A DNA stretch of 64,000 nucleotides, from NCBI GenBank assembly GCA_945860295.1, contig CAMAQH010000015.1, positions 36,289-100,288 on the forward strand, written 5' to 3'. The first letter of the stretch is position 1. Each line of letters opens with the position of its first letter. Shown here piece by piece: positions 9,212 to 18,680 of the stretch. Position numbers and translations under genes: made by a program. The DNA comes from Prosthecobacter debontii (GTDB taxonomy: Bacteria > Verrucomicrobiota > Verrucomicrobiia > Verrucomicrobiales > Verrucomicrobiaceae). The notes beneath the pieces were generated by a model that had not been told where the DNA came from, ran no database searches, and saw only the letters and a program-made list of their open reading frames with translations.

Positions 9212-11008
9212 TTAGTTGTTCTTCAGCACCTCGATGAATGCTTCCTGCGGGATGTTCACGCGTCCGATGGATTTCATGCGCTTCTTCCCTTCCTTCTGCT
9301 TTTCGAGCAGCTTGCGCTTACGGCTGATATCGCCGCCGTAGCACTTGGCGGTCACGTCTTTGCGCAGGGCACTAATGCTTTCACGGGCGATGAATTTAGC
9401 CCCAATCGCTGCCTGAATGGCGACGACGAAGAGCTGCTGGGGGATCACCTCTTTAAGCTTGGCGCAAAGGGCACGGCCACGGGATTCAGCCTTACCACGA
9501 TGGACGATGCATGAGAAGGCATCGACGTGATCACCGGCGATGAGGATGTCCATTTTGACAAGGTCGTCGGCTTTGTATCCGGCGTGCTCATAGTCCATAC
9601 TGCCGTAACCACGAGTGATGGATTTCATCTTGTCGTTGAAGTCCACGAGGATCTCATTGAGCGGCATGACGGTGTGCAGGAGTACACGGCGATCATCGAG
9701 CGTTTCGGTGTTGTTCACCTGGCCGCGCTTTTCCATGACGAGCTGCATCATGTCACCAATGTGTTCATTCGGGATCATGATGAAAACCTTCACCATGGGC
9801 TCGCGAATTTCGTCGATCTCATTGGCAGGCGGCAGGAAGGAAGGATTGTCCACCATCAGCTCCGTGCCGTCTGTCTTACGCACTTCATAAATGACGGACG
9901 GATAGGTCGAGATGACATCCATGTTAAACTCACGACGCAGACGCTCCTGCACGATTTCCATGTGCAGTAGGCCCAGGAAACCACAGCGGAAGCCGAAGCC
10001 GAGCGCGGCAGAGCTTTCTGCCATGAAGGTGAAGGCTGCGTCATTGATTTGGAGTTTACCGACGGCAAGCTTGAGCGCCTCGAAGTCGTCGGTACTGACG
10101 GGATAGATGCCGCTGAAGACGAGTGGGTGGATTTCTTTAAACCCTGGAAGTGGCTCAGGAGCTGGCTTGCGAGACTCGGTGAGCGTGTCACCGATCTTCA
10201 CGTCGGCGGTGGTTTTGACATTGGCGATGATGTAGCCCACGTCACCTGCCTCCAGCTTTTCACAGGGCACCATCTTGGGCCGGAAGGTGCCGACATCCTT
10301 GATTTCAGAGTCATTGCCTGAGGCCATCAAGCGCACTTTTTGACCGCGAGTGATGGTGCCGGACATGACGCGCACATAGCTGACCACGCCGCGATAGGAG
10401 TCGAAGATCGAGTCGAACACGGAAGCGCGCAGATAGCCATCTCCAGGATCGGTCGGCGGCGGGATCAGGGCCACGACAGCTTCTAAAATGTCGATGATGC
10501 CGATGCCCATCTTTGCGCTCGCCGGCACTGCTTCATCAGAAGGCAGTTGCAGGATATCTTCGAGCTGCTGCTTCACTTTATCAAGATCTGCGCTGGGCAG
10601 GTCGATCTTGTTGATGACGGGGATGACACGCAGGTTTTGCTGCATCGCCAGATTGAGATTGGCTACGGTCTGGGCCTCCACGCCCTGGCTGGCATCCACC
10701 AGCAGCAGTGCGCCTTCACAGGCGGCGAGTGAGCGGCTGACTTCATAGCTGAAATCGACATGGCCAGGTGTGTCCAGGAGGTTGAGTTTGTAGATCAGCC
10801 CGTCCTTGGCCTTGTAGTTCATGCAAACAGGATGCGCCTTGATGGTGATGCCGCGCTCACGCTCAAGATCCATGCTGTCGAGGAGCTGATTTTGCTGCTC
10901 CCGCACGGTGATGCTCTTGGTCGCCTCTAGCAGGCGGTCGGAAAGCGTGGTCTTCCCGTGGTCGATGTGGGCGATGATGGAAAAATTGCGAGTGCGTTCG
11001 ATGGACAT
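9212..11008 (-). CDS. lepA: Elongation factor 4 (LepA)
   Basis: A 598-residue translational GTPase. The G motifs are intact: AHIDHGKTT (G1), DTPGH (G3) and NKIDLP (G4). The LepA-specific C-terminal domain is complete ([64 protein letters not shown]). EF4 binds the ribosome and affects back-translocation and 30S biogenesis. It lies 48 bp upstream (5' side) of the secreted esterase on the same strand and 127 bp from the Ig-like gene. Length and conserved residues are as expected for the family. Confidence 0.98.
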   Translation of the reverse strand: MSIERTRNFSIIAHIDHGKTTLSDRLLEATKSITVREQQNQLLDSMDLERERGITIKAHPVCMNYKAKDGLIYKLNLLDTPGHVDFSYEVSRSLAACEGALLLVDASQGVEAQTVANLNLAMQQNLRVIPVINKIDLPSADLDKVKQQLEDILQLPSDEAVPASAKMGIGIIDILEAVVALIPPPTDPGDGYLRASVFDSIFDSYRGVVSYVRVMSGTITRGQKVRLMASGNDSEIKDVGTFRPKMVPCEKLEAGDVGYIIANVKTTADVKIGDTLTESRKPAPEPLPGFKEIHPLVFSGIYPVSTDDFEALKLAVGKLQINDAAFTFMAESSAALGFGFRCGFLGLLHMEIVQERLRREFNMDVISTYPSVIYEVRKTDGTELMVDNPSFLPPANEIDEIREPMVKVFIMIPNEHIGDMMQLVMEKRGQVNNTETLDDRRVLLHTVMPLNEILVDFNDKMKSITRGYGSMDYEHAGYKADDLVKMDILIAGDHVDAFSCIVHRGKAESRGRALCAKLKEVIPQQLFVVAIQAAIGAKFIARESISALRKDVTAKCYGGDISRKRKLLEKQKEGKKRMKSIGRVNIPQEAFIEVLKNN

Positions 11009-11135
11009 CAGATGAGCAGGGCGGGTCGGGGGCGAAGTCTCTAGCCCCGACGGGGGAGAGGGTCAAGGAAGGAGGGGGTAATGAAATCTGAACCGGTCCC
11101 ACTTCTTCGTTGGCCGTCTCAGCAGGAGTCTGCCT

Positions 11136-13124
11136 TCACTCAGCAAAGCTCGGGCCGATCCAAACATGGCCAGAGACAGTGGATGAAGACACCGTGTCCG
11201 GCGACGAAGGCGCGAGAAAGTAGCCTTCACCGTGCGGACTATCCGGGTTTTGAAACATCATGCCACGGAAGCCGACAGCACGACGCACGCGGCGAAGCGG
11301 GATGGTGGGATGCGGATCATCCAAGGTGGCCTGGCCTGTGAAGAATCCCGTAGGTGCATAGAAATCGACACGCAGTGCGCTGGGATTCGGCAGTGAGAAC
11401 CGGGCGGTGTGGGTGCTGATGAGTCGGAAGTCTGTATCGATGAAAGCCGTCGAAACCTCCGAATCACGACCGGCTGAAGAGAGAGAGATGAAGGCGTTGT
11501 TTGGCCTGTCTTCCATGAAGGGCAGCAGCAGGCGACCTGCTGTGGGTGGCGTGTAAGGCGTCACCTCAGTAGCGATATTTCGGCTCCAGCCTGCAGGGGC
11601 AATGGGATCGCTGGGATTTGCGTCCCGATACCACCAGACCGAGTGCGGATTGGTCAGTTCATAGCGCGTAGGAACATAGAGATCACCGATCAGCACATCT
11701 CGCTTGGCCGGCGGGATCAAGAAGGTAGGAATGGTTCCGTTCGTCGTGACATAGCTACTCGCGGTCACGCCTTGGCCGTCTGGCAGTGAGCCAACAAAGG
11801 TGGTAGAGAAATTAGCATTCACTAAAAGACTGCCAAAGCCCGTGCCTCGCATCACTTCTGCCGCAACCGACTCTGTGATCTGCTCGGGCCGCATCAGCAC
11901 CCCATGACGCCCCGATGGGTCCGTGTAGGGATCACCTGACTGACGGAACACGGCACCGATCTCATGATAGGAGTCCGAGATGAGTCCCAGAGGATCGGAC
12001 CATTCTAAAATAACGCCCTCAGCGGGTCGCAGAGTCATTTTCAGATTCAGTCCAAGCGTGACGTTCGTTGCGTTGGAGATATAAGCAGAGGCATCTGCGG
12101 TGAAGCTGCCACTCAGGCGGATGACTCGGGATTTAAAAGTCAGCTTAGCGGAATATTTGCCACTCGGAGTCACAGTAAACTCAGCCAGATAACCGCTCTG
12201 CCCATTTTCGATAGGCAGTTGATACAGCGTGCCGCAGTAGCTCCGGGTGAAGAGGTCGATCTTGTTTGATCCCACAAAGTAAATCTGCTGCACACGCGGG
12301 CTGGTACCATAGCCATCAGAGGTCCACAGCTCGGCGATGTAATCCCCTGCCCTGGTCGGAGTGCCAGTGATGTCACCAGAGGTTGCATTGATCGTGATAC
12401 CCGGCGGCAGCCCCTTGGCATAAAAGGTGACAGGAATTTCATCAGTCGGCAGTTCGCCCTCATCGAGATAAGCCTGACCCAGCTCCATCCGCCATACGCG
12501 ATCTGCCGTGGGTGCGCGCGGTCTGCCCACGGACTTGAGGAGGTAGCTAAAGCCACTCGCCTCAGGGCCAGACTCTCCCATCACTATAGAAACAACGGCA
12601 GTATGGATGCCGTGTGGCAACCGATTGATTTGAAAGGTGGCCGTGCTGTGGGAAGGCGTATCTTCATAGCCGCTACTTGACCAAGAGAACTTCAATCCTG
12701 GCCCCCAGGCACGTGGCTCTAGGCGCAGAGATTTCCCGGAAATCAGTGTCGCCTCTGCCATACCAGTCTCATACACGCCGAGCAGAAAAGGCGGCGACTC
12801 CCAGCTTCCAAACGCATTCCGCGCTTTGAGTCGGTAGCTGCCCGCACTCTCCTTTGTGACTGCGGGTAAAGTCAGCGCCGTTGTATAGGCATCACGCACC
12901 AGACGCCCATCCTTGGTCCAGGTGAAGGTCATCGGACTTGCACTCGTGACACTGGCCACCAAGCTAACCGCACTACCCAAAGGCACGAGTTGCGCAATTT
13001 CGCCGAAGTTGTTTCCCTGTGGCGCAGAGCCACCCTGAGCTAGGGCAACTACGAGGCTAGAAAGGACAATACAACTCAACAGAAGTCGATGCAGAATGGT
13101 AAGCCGAAAGGAATGGCGAGTCAT
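11136..13124 (-). CDS. Secreted Ig-like/putative-Ig domain surface protein
   Basis: The start at 13124 gives MTRHSFRLTILHRLLLSCIVLSSLVVALAQ, a signal peptide. Residues about 40-120 form an Ig-like domain (FTWTKDGRLV, TKESAGSYRLKARNAFGS). Near residues 230-270 a cadherin/He_PIG-type putative Ig repeat occurs (GLPPGITINATSGDITGTPTRAGDY). The C-terminus (ending GEGYFLAPSS...VSGHVWIG) matches the recurrent C-terminal domain of verrucomicrobial surface proteins and is paralogous to the orphan fragment at 37298-37516. Probably an outer surface adhesin or structural protein; no catalytic motif seen. Confidence 0.7.
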   Translation of the reverse strand: MTRHSFRLTILHRLLLSCIVLSSLVVALAQGGSAPQGNNFGEIAQLVPLGSAVSLVASVTSASPMTFTWTKDGRLVRDAYTTALTLPAVTKESAGSYRLKARNAFGSWESPPFLLGVYETGMAEATLISGKSLRLEPRAWGPGLKFSWSSSGYEDTPSHSTATFQINRLPHGIHTAVVSIVMGESGPEASGFSYLLKSVGRPRAPTADRVWRMELGQAYLDEGELPTDEIPVTFYAKGLPPGITINATSGDITGTPTRAGDYIAELWTSDGYGTSPRVQQIYFVGSNKIDLFTRSYCGTLYQLPIENGQSGYLAEFTVTPSGKYSAKLTFKSRVIRLSGSFTADASAYISNATNVTLGLNLKMTLRPAEGVILEWSDPLGLISDSYHEIGAVFRQSGDPYTDPSGRHGVLMRPEQITESVAAEVMRGTGFGSLLVNANFSTTFVGSLPDGQGVTASSYVTTNGTIPTFLIPPAKRDVLIGDLYVPTRYELTNPHSVWWYRDANPSDPIAPAGWSRNIATEVTPYTPPTAGRLLLPFMEDRPNNAFISLSSAGRDSEVSTAFIDTDFRLISTHTARFSLPNPSALRVDFYAPTGFFTGQATLDDPHPTIPLRRVRRAVGFRGMMFQNPDSPHGEGYFLAPSSPDTVSSSTVSGHVWIGPSFAE

Positions 13125-13154
13125 GAGTCTGTTCGCGGAGAATGAAGGCAAAAC

Positions 13155-13511
13155 TTAGCCAACATACTGTGTGATAAATCCTTCATTGCCTTCCGGGTCG
13201 CGGTAACGCCCGAGTAGGATGGGCTCCCCCTCACGCTGGGTTGGCAGATCCAGGATGAGTCCTCCAGCTTTTTCGATCCGCTCCACAGCACTCAGCACAT
13301 CTTCAAATTGCAGGCTTAAGCCCGTAGGATTCACCGATCCATCGTGGCCGCCATGAAAGGCGATGATAGCATTGCCAAAGTTCAGCTCGCTCCAGAACTC
13401 ACTCACAAAAATCTCGTCCAGACCGAAGACCTTTTGATAAAAACTCACGGCCCGCCGCATGTCCGCAGCCATGAGCATGAACTTCACTTTCTCAGGCCGC
13501 ACGACACTCAT
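13155..13511 (-). CDS. VOC (glyoxalase/bleomycin-resistance) family protein
   Basis: A 118-residue single-domain VOC protein with the paired beta-alpha-beta-beta-beta modules (MRRAVSFYQKVFGL; LLGRYRDPEGNEGFITQYVG). The usual first metal-ligand His is absent: the first strand reads VKFMLMAAD. The terminal strand Glu (EGNEGF) is present. It may bind rather than convert its ligand. The substrate is unknown. It sits 3 bp before the coiled-coil gene's stop on the same strand, so the two are probably cotranscribed. Confidence 0.75.
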   Translation of the reverse strand: MSVVRPEKVKFMLMAADMRRAVSFYQKVFGLDEIFVSEFWSELNFGNAIIAFHGGHDGSVNPTGLSLQFEDVLSAVERIEKAGGLILDLPTQREGEPILLGRYRDPEGNEGFITQYVG

Positions 13512-13514
13512 GGA

Positions 13515-14030
13515 TCAGGCAGCATTGCTGGTGGCTTCCGAGCCGTTCTTAGCAGCCAGAACAGAGCTTTCCGAGAGCGCCACACCGCTATTCGTTGAAC
13601 CCGGGCCGATCAGTTTGCGGAAGATTTTTTGTGGAAAGGACATGCCCTTTTCTTCGGTCTCGATTTGTGATAGTGCCTGTGATTTGGCCATTTCCCAGGC
13701 CGGGGCAAAGCCAGGTGCATTGATCATCATATGCTTCTCCGCACGAGCCATGATCTCGAGTTCACGATGCAGTTTATTGTCCGGCTTCTCATTAAGCCGA
13801 CTCACCTGCATCCGCAGACTCTCATTCTCCTGAGCCAGACGTGCCTTCTCCTTGCTCGTCTCCTGCATCGATCGGGCATCCAGTTCCAGTTTGTCACTCA
13901 GATGCGTCTTGTAGCGTTTGAATTCGCTCTTCGTCTTCCAGTGATTCCAGTAGGACATGAGGAGAAACACACAGCCAAGGCCAAATCCGAGGCCAAAGGT
14001 GTACAGCGAGTTAGAAAAGAAGTCAGTCAT
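13515..14030 (-). CDS. Membrane-anchored coiled-coil protein
   Basis: A 171-residue protein starting MTDFFSNSLYTFGLGFGLGCVFLLMSYW, with one N-terminal membrane helix. A coiled coil follows at about residues 30-90 (SDKLELDARSMQETSKEKARLAQENESLRMQVSRLNEK), resembling YhcB/DUF1043-like or LapA-like inner-membrane proteins. The tail is Ser/Ala-rich. The ATG at 14030 was chosen because the upstream extension (14105) lacks hydrophobic character. Function unknown. Confidence 0.6.
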   Translation of the reverse strand: MTDFFSNSLYTFGLGFGLGCVFLLMSYWNHWKTKSEFKRYKTHLSDKLELDARSMQETSKEKARLAQENESLRMQVSRLNEKPDNKLHRELEIMARAEKHMMINAPGFAPAWEMAKSQALSQIETEEKGMSFPQKIFRKLIGPGSTNSGVALSESSVLAAKNGSEATSNAA

Positions 14031-14298
14031 GGTGGGGTAGGAAAAAAGATAGAGTCGATGTCGCAAATGTCGCTCGATAATTCTTCCCTCCAGCCAAGCC
14101 ATCAAGGCTTAGCCAAGTGGAAAGGTTGGAATCGCATCACTAACTTCAGACTGAATCTGTCATTGGGAGCGCACTTTGATTCCGCTTAAAAAACGGTGCG
14201 CCGAACACTCAAGAGAAAAATCGGAGCCACGCTTGGATTGGACTTCCCGATCTATGTGAGGCCGCACGATCAATGGCATAATCGCGGTTGAAACACAA
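14031..14298. other. Non-coding gap between coiled-coil gene and PII terminator
   Basis: About 270 bases between the coiled-coil gene start and the PII terminator hairpin. Short open frames here have no family signature or codon pattern. It probably contains the promoter of the coiled-coil/VOC operon on the minus strand, but no convincing hexamers were recognised. Confidence 0.4.
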
Positions 14299-14323
14299 AA
14301 CCCGCCGGGAAGCCCGGCGGGTT
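14299..14323 (-). terminator. Rho-independent terminator after PII gene
   Basis: A perfect 11-bp GC-rich stem (aacccgccggg / cccggcgggtt) with a 3-base loop. On the minus strand it is followed by TTGTGTTT. It lies 30 bp beyond the PII stop codon, so it ends the glnB-like transcript. Confidence 0.9.
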
Positions 14324-14352
14324 GGTGAAATGAATTCAGGTTGTGTGGGGGA

Positions 14353-14826
<474 letters not shown>

Positions 14827-14904
14827 TTATTTTCAGCTCGTGACCGGCTCTACGGCAGATGGTGGAGTTGCATTGTTGGGCCTTTTGCCTTAGCAAAAAG
14901 GGTG

Positions 14905-15810
14905 ATGAGCTACGCAACACGTCTGTCTTTTAAACTCCCCCTCCTTGCTGGCCTGTCACTGACAGCTCTACTGCCTGCCTTTGCTCAAGAGGAGGCACTC
15001 TCCCTGAGACTGCGCTGGCTACCGGGCCATGTTTATACGCAGGAAACTCTGACGCAGACAACCACGGGCCTGACCGCCATCGGCAAGCCAGAGGATCAGA
15101 AGATGAAGGTCAAGCAGACCACGGTCATTCGGGTGACGAGGGCTGAGTCGGGTGAAAAACTTGCCCGTGTGACTTTCCAGGCGCTGACGGGTGAGGTGAT
15201 GCTTCAAGGTCAGAAGCAGGTTTTTGATTCCGCAGATCTGTCGAAAGCGAGTCCAATGATCAAGGCCTCAGTCGGCCAGAGTGTCGGCAAATCATTCATT
15301 CTAGTTTATGGTCCTGAGGATCAGTTTGTGGATGTGCGTGACTCTGGAACGATGGCGGCGAGTGCGGATGGCATCCCCGCACTGGATAGCATCGCCGAGG
15401 CGAAAAACGTGGCGGATCTCTACAGACGCTCGCTCGAGATGGGCCTGCCAAAGATGTCGGTGAAGACGGGCGACCGCTGGACCTCGCAGGAGACGGTGAA
15501 GTTTCCCAGCGCAGGAACGATCAATGTCGAGCTAAGAGCTAAGCTAGAGGCGATCGTGGACTACGAAGGCCATCGCCATGCGAAGATCAGCTTCGAGGGC
15601 GATATGAAGCGCGCCGACGAGTCTGTCGGCACGCGCGGGGTGACTCTGGGCGCTGGCTCAAAAACTTTTGGCCAAGTGCTGTTCGATCTGGAGCGCGACA
15701 CAGTGTCCTTTGGGGCCTTCAGCGCGGACATCAAACTGGAGATCAGCGGTAAAATCATCCCCGTACACCAGCAAGTGACCACGAGGCTGGCAAGCTTGGT
15801 GAAGGAATAA
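14905..15810 (+). CDS. Secreted protein of unknown function (DUF6263-like)
   Basis: A roughly 301-residue protein with a signal peptide (SFKLPLLAGLSLTALLPAFAQ, cleaved near residue 28) and a beta-rich body without known catalytic motifs. It resembles the DUF6263 type of secreted proteins (RLRWLPGHVYTQETLTQTT at the N-terminus, FDLERDTVSFGAFSADIKLEISGK near the end). A GTG three bases upstream (14902) is an alternative start; a GGG-rich stretch lies just before it. The UbiA gene begins 5 bp after the stop, so this heads a likely four-gene operon. Confidence 0.65.
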   Translation: MSYATRLSFKLPLLAGLSLTALLPAFAQEEALSLRLRWLPGHVYTQETLTQTTTGLTAIGKPEDQKMKVKQTTVIRVTRAESGEKLARVTFQALTGEVMLQGQKQVFDSADLSKASPMIKASVGQSVGKSFILVYGPEDQFVDVRDSGTMAASADGIPALDSIAEAKNVADLYRRSLEMGLPKMSVKTGDRWTSQETVKFPSAGTINVELRAKLEAIVDYEGHRHAKISFEGDMKRADESVGTRGVTLGAGSKTFGQVLFDLERDTVSFGAFSADIKLEISGKIIPVHQQVTTRLASLVKE

Positions 15811-15815
15811 GTTTC

Positions 15816-16715
15816 ATGCTTCCAAAAAAACTCCGCGCCTGGCTCGAAGTCGCCCGCATCTCCAACCTGCCCACGGTCTGGACGAATGTGACGGCGGGTT
15901 GGTTGCTGGCGGGTGGGGCATTGGAAAATCCGACTCTTCTCTGGATGCTGCTCGCAGGATCACTGCTCTACACAGGCGGGATGATTTTGAATGATGCGGC
16001 GGATGTGAAATTTGATCGTGCGCATCGAAAAGAACGGCCCATCCCGAGCGGAAGAGTGAGTGTCAAATTAGCTTGGTCTGTCGGGTTGGGGATGTTGGCG
16101 GCGGGCTGGTTCATCGCCATCTATCTTGGAGGTGCCAGTCAGCTCATCACGACGGCCCTGATCGGTTGCATTCTGTTTTACGACTTCTATCACAAGCCCT
16201 GGGCTGGTGCGGTTTGGATCATGGGCATGTGCCGAGTATTGCTTTTCCTGATGGCAGCCTCCGGTGAGGATCGTTGGCGATTCTATGTTGAGCCTGCTTT
16301 GCTTTTGGGTGCATACATTGTGGGCCTTACCATGGTGGCGCGGATGGAGGCCAAGGGAGCGGCGGCATCACGCATACAGTCGTTTTTTGCCAGAGGGCTG
16401 CTCTACTCGCCCGGCGTTCTCGCGGCAGCGCTTTTGTTCTCTGGCGAACGTTTGAAACCCGTGTTCATCGTCGGTGACCTCACTCTCCTGGCTCCACTTC
16501 TACTTATCCTCGCCTTCGCGGCCATGGTCACAATCGCCACACGAATCATGAAACAGGGCGGCCCGGCCATCGGACGGGCAGTGGGCATTTTGCTGGCGGG
16601 GATCGTGCTCGTGGATGCGCTGGCAGTCAGCCAGGTATCGCTGCCTCTGGCGTTCGGGTTTGCGGCGCTGGCTCCGCTGCTCCGGCTCTGGCAGCGCTGG
16701 ATCGCAGCGACGTAG
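15816..16715 (+). CDS. eboC: UbiA-family prenyltransferase, EboC-like
   Basis: A 299-residue membrane protein with eight to nine hydrophobic segments and the UbiA polyprenyl-diphosphate motif NDAADVKFD (Asn59, Asp60, Asp63, Asp67), followed by ERPIPSGRVS. The second loop motif (FYDFYHKPWAGAVWIMGMCR) is less acidic than in UbiA proper. The next gene is a dehydroquinate-synthase-like protein, the arrangement of eboC-eboD in the cyanobacterial/bacteroidete ebo (EDB) cluster, where EboC is a UbiA-like enzyme of uncertain substrate. The symbol rests on that context; a quinone-biosynthesis role is the main alternative. Confidence 0.7.
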   Translation: MLPKKLRAWLEVARISNLPTVWTNVTAGWLLAGGALENPTLLWMLLAGSLLYTGGMILNDAADVKFDRAHRKERPIPSGRVSVKLAWSVGLGMLAAGWFIAIYLGGASQLITTALIGCILFYDFYHKPWAGAVWIMGMCRVLLFLMAASGEDRWRFYVEPALLLGAYIVGLTMVARMEAKGAAASRIQSFFARGLLYSPGVLAAALLFSGERLKPVFIVGDLTLLAPLLLILAFAAMVTIATRIMKQGGPAIGRAVGILLAGIVLVDALAVSQVSLPLAFGFAALAPLLRLWQRWIAAT

Positions 16716-16803
16716 TTTCCCTTTATGACTGCATGAACAGCTCACAAAACTCGTTTACTTTTCCCTTTGAACCCCTACGCGACGAGGGAACAGATACATC
16801 CCC

Positions 16804-17973
16804 ATGATAGAGAAGAAAATCAGGCTCGAATACGCGCACCGCATCCTTTTTACCCGCGAGGTCTTCGCGCCTGCCAACACGACCATCCGCGATCTGCTCC
16901 TGCTGGATCATCCCAACAAAGTGCCTCGGGTGCTCATCTTTGCTGATGATCATGTCGCGGCCGCGAACCCTGGTCTTCTCGCCTCCATCCGTGCTTATGC
17001 CCGTGCCCATGCTGAGGTGCTGGATCTGGCCGGTGATCTGGTCATCCTGCCGGGCGGGGAGCCTTGCAAAAATGATTTCTCTCTCGTGCAGCAGTGCTGG
17101 CAGGCAATCAACGACGCGGCGCTGGACCGGCATAGTTACATCTTCGTGATCGGCGGCGGCGCAGCGCTAGATCTCGTCTGCTTTGCCGCTTCCACAGCGC
17201 ATCGTGGCATTCGTCATGTACGCTTCCCGACCACCACGCTCAGCCAGGGGGATGGCGGTGTCGGCGTTAAGAATGGCGTGAACTTCTTCGGCAAAAAGAA
17301 CTGGGTCGGCAGCTTCGCCGTCCCCTTTGCCGTGGTGAATGATTTTGCCTTTCTAGAAACACTGCCTGAGCGCGAGCGCCGCAACGGAATCATCGAAGCG
17401 ATCAAGGTTTCCCTCATCCGCGACAAAGCCTTCTTTGAAGAGATCGAGCGCCTCGGCGATGCTCTAGCGCGCCTCGAACAACCAGCGCTGGAGCGCGTGG
17501 TGCAACGCAGTGCCGAACTGCATGTGGAGCACATCGCCACGGGAGGCGACCCCTTTGAACTCGGCAGCGCTCGCCCGCTCGACTTCGGCCATTGGGCTGC
17601 TCATAAGCTGGAGCAAATCACTCATTTCCAAGTCACTCATGGCGAGGCCGTGGCCATCGGCATGTCTGTAGATCTCGTCTATTCCGTGAAGAAAGGCATC
17701 CTCGATGCCGCCACGGCGGAGCGCGTGCTAAGTCTGGTCGAACGCATCGGATTTGAGACTTATCATCCCGACCTGCTCGCTGAAGGCAAAAGCGGTGAGC
17801 CAGTCATTCTCGAAGGGTTAGAGGAGTTCCGCGAGCATCTCGGCGGTGAATTGACGGTGACTCTCGTCCCCAAAATCGGCTTCAAACTCGAAGTCCACGA
17901 GATGGATCGCCATCTCATTCTTGCCGCGATGGCTGAACTTCACGAGCGCACACTCATTACGGCCCATACATGA
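16804..17973 (+). CDS. eboD: 3-dehydroquinate synthase-like protein, EboD-like
   Basis: A 389-residue member of the dehydroquinate synthase/sugar cyclase superfamily. The NAD-binding loop VIGGGAALDLVCFAAS (about 115-130) and the three metal ligands Glu198 (NGIIEAIK), His263 (RPLDFGHWAAHKLE) and His279 (THGEAVAIGM) are present. The N-terminus (FTREVFAPANTTIRDLLL) is unlike AroB and like EboD of the ebo cluster. It follows the EboC-like gene by 88 bp and overlaps the next gene by four bases. It could instead be the organism's AroB; no other aroB is in the window. Confidence 0.75.
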   Translation: MIEKKIRLEYAHRILFTREVFAPANTTIRDLLLLDHPNKVPRVLIFADDHVAAANPGLLASIRAYARAHAEVLDLAGDLVILPGGEPCKNDFSLVQQCWQAINDAALDRHSYIFVIGGGAALDLVCFAASTAHRGIRHVRFPTTTLSQGDGGVGVKNGVNFFGKKNWVGSFAVPFAVVNDFAFLETLPERERRNGIIEAIKVSLIRDKAFFEEIERLGDALARLEQPALERVVQRSAELHVEHIATGGDPFELGSARPLDFGHWAAHKLEQITHFQVTHGEAVAIGMSVDLVYSVKKGILDAATAERVLSLVERIGFETYHPDLLAEGKSGEPVILEGLEEFREHLGGELTVTLVPKIGFKLEVHEMDRHLILAAMAELHERTLITAHT

Positions 17974-18677
17974 AACTCTCCTTCCTCTTCGCTCTGCTAG
18001 CTCTCTCTGCATTGGCGATGGCTGAAACTTCGCCTCAATCTTTCTCCGGTGAGATCACGCTGAAAGTTGGCTACCACTACCTGCTCTCCCTGCCAGACGG
18101 TTACGAGAAAGACACGGCGAAAAAGTGGCCGCTGCTGATTTTCCTTCACGGCTCAGGCGAGCGCGGAGACAACTTGGATCTGCTTAAGAAACATGGTCCA
18201 CCCAAGCTGATCGCCGCCGGCAAGAAATTTGAGGCCATCGTCGTCAGCCCGCAGGTGCCGAATGAAAACATCTGGAATGCTCACGGCTTGAAAGCGCTGG
18301 TCGATGACCTCGCAAGGAAGCATCGCGTAGACACGAGTCGCATCTATCTCACCGGCATCAGCATGGGCGGTTTCGGCACCTGGGATACGGCGCTGGCTTA
18401 TCCAGATACCTTTGCAGCCATCGTGCCCATTTGCGGCGGAGCAGGCGTTGGCTTTGTCATGGCTGACCGCATCAAAGACCTGCCCTGCTGGATCTTCCAC
18501 GGCGATAAAGACGGTGCGGTATCCGTAGATTTTTCCACACGAATGCACACTGCTTTGCAAAAAGCTGGCAGCACGGCCAAAATCACCATCTATCCCGGCG
18601 TCGGTCACGACTCCTGGACGCAATCCTATGACAACGAAAAGCTGTGGGCCTGGTTGTTTGCCCAGAAGCGTGGTTGA
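17970..18677 (+). CDS. Secreted alpha/beta hydrolase (predicted esterase/peptidase)
   Basis: A 235-residue protein with signal peptide MKLSFLFALLALSALAMA. It is an alpha/beta hydrolase with oxyanion motif IFLHGSGERGDN, nucleophile GISMGGFGTWD, Asp in IFHGDKDGAVSVD and His in GVGHDSW, matching the COG4099-type predicted esterases. Its ATG overlaps the EboD-like stop (ATGA at 17970-17973), so the two are translationally coupled. It ends 3 bp from the convergent DegT gene with no terminator between them. Confidence 0.85.
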   Translation: MKLSFLFALLALSALAMAETSPQSFSGEITLKVGYHYLLSLPDGYEKDTAKKWPLLIFLHGSGERGDNLDLLKKHGPPKLIAAGKKFEAIVVSPQVPNENIWNAHGLKALVDDLARKHRVDTSRIYLTGISMGGFGTWDTALAYPDTFAAIVPICGGAGVGFVMADRIKDLPCWIFHGDKDGAVSVDFSTRMHTALQKAGSTAKITIYPGVGHDSWTQSYDNEKLWAWLFAQKRG

Positions 18678-18680
18678 GCA

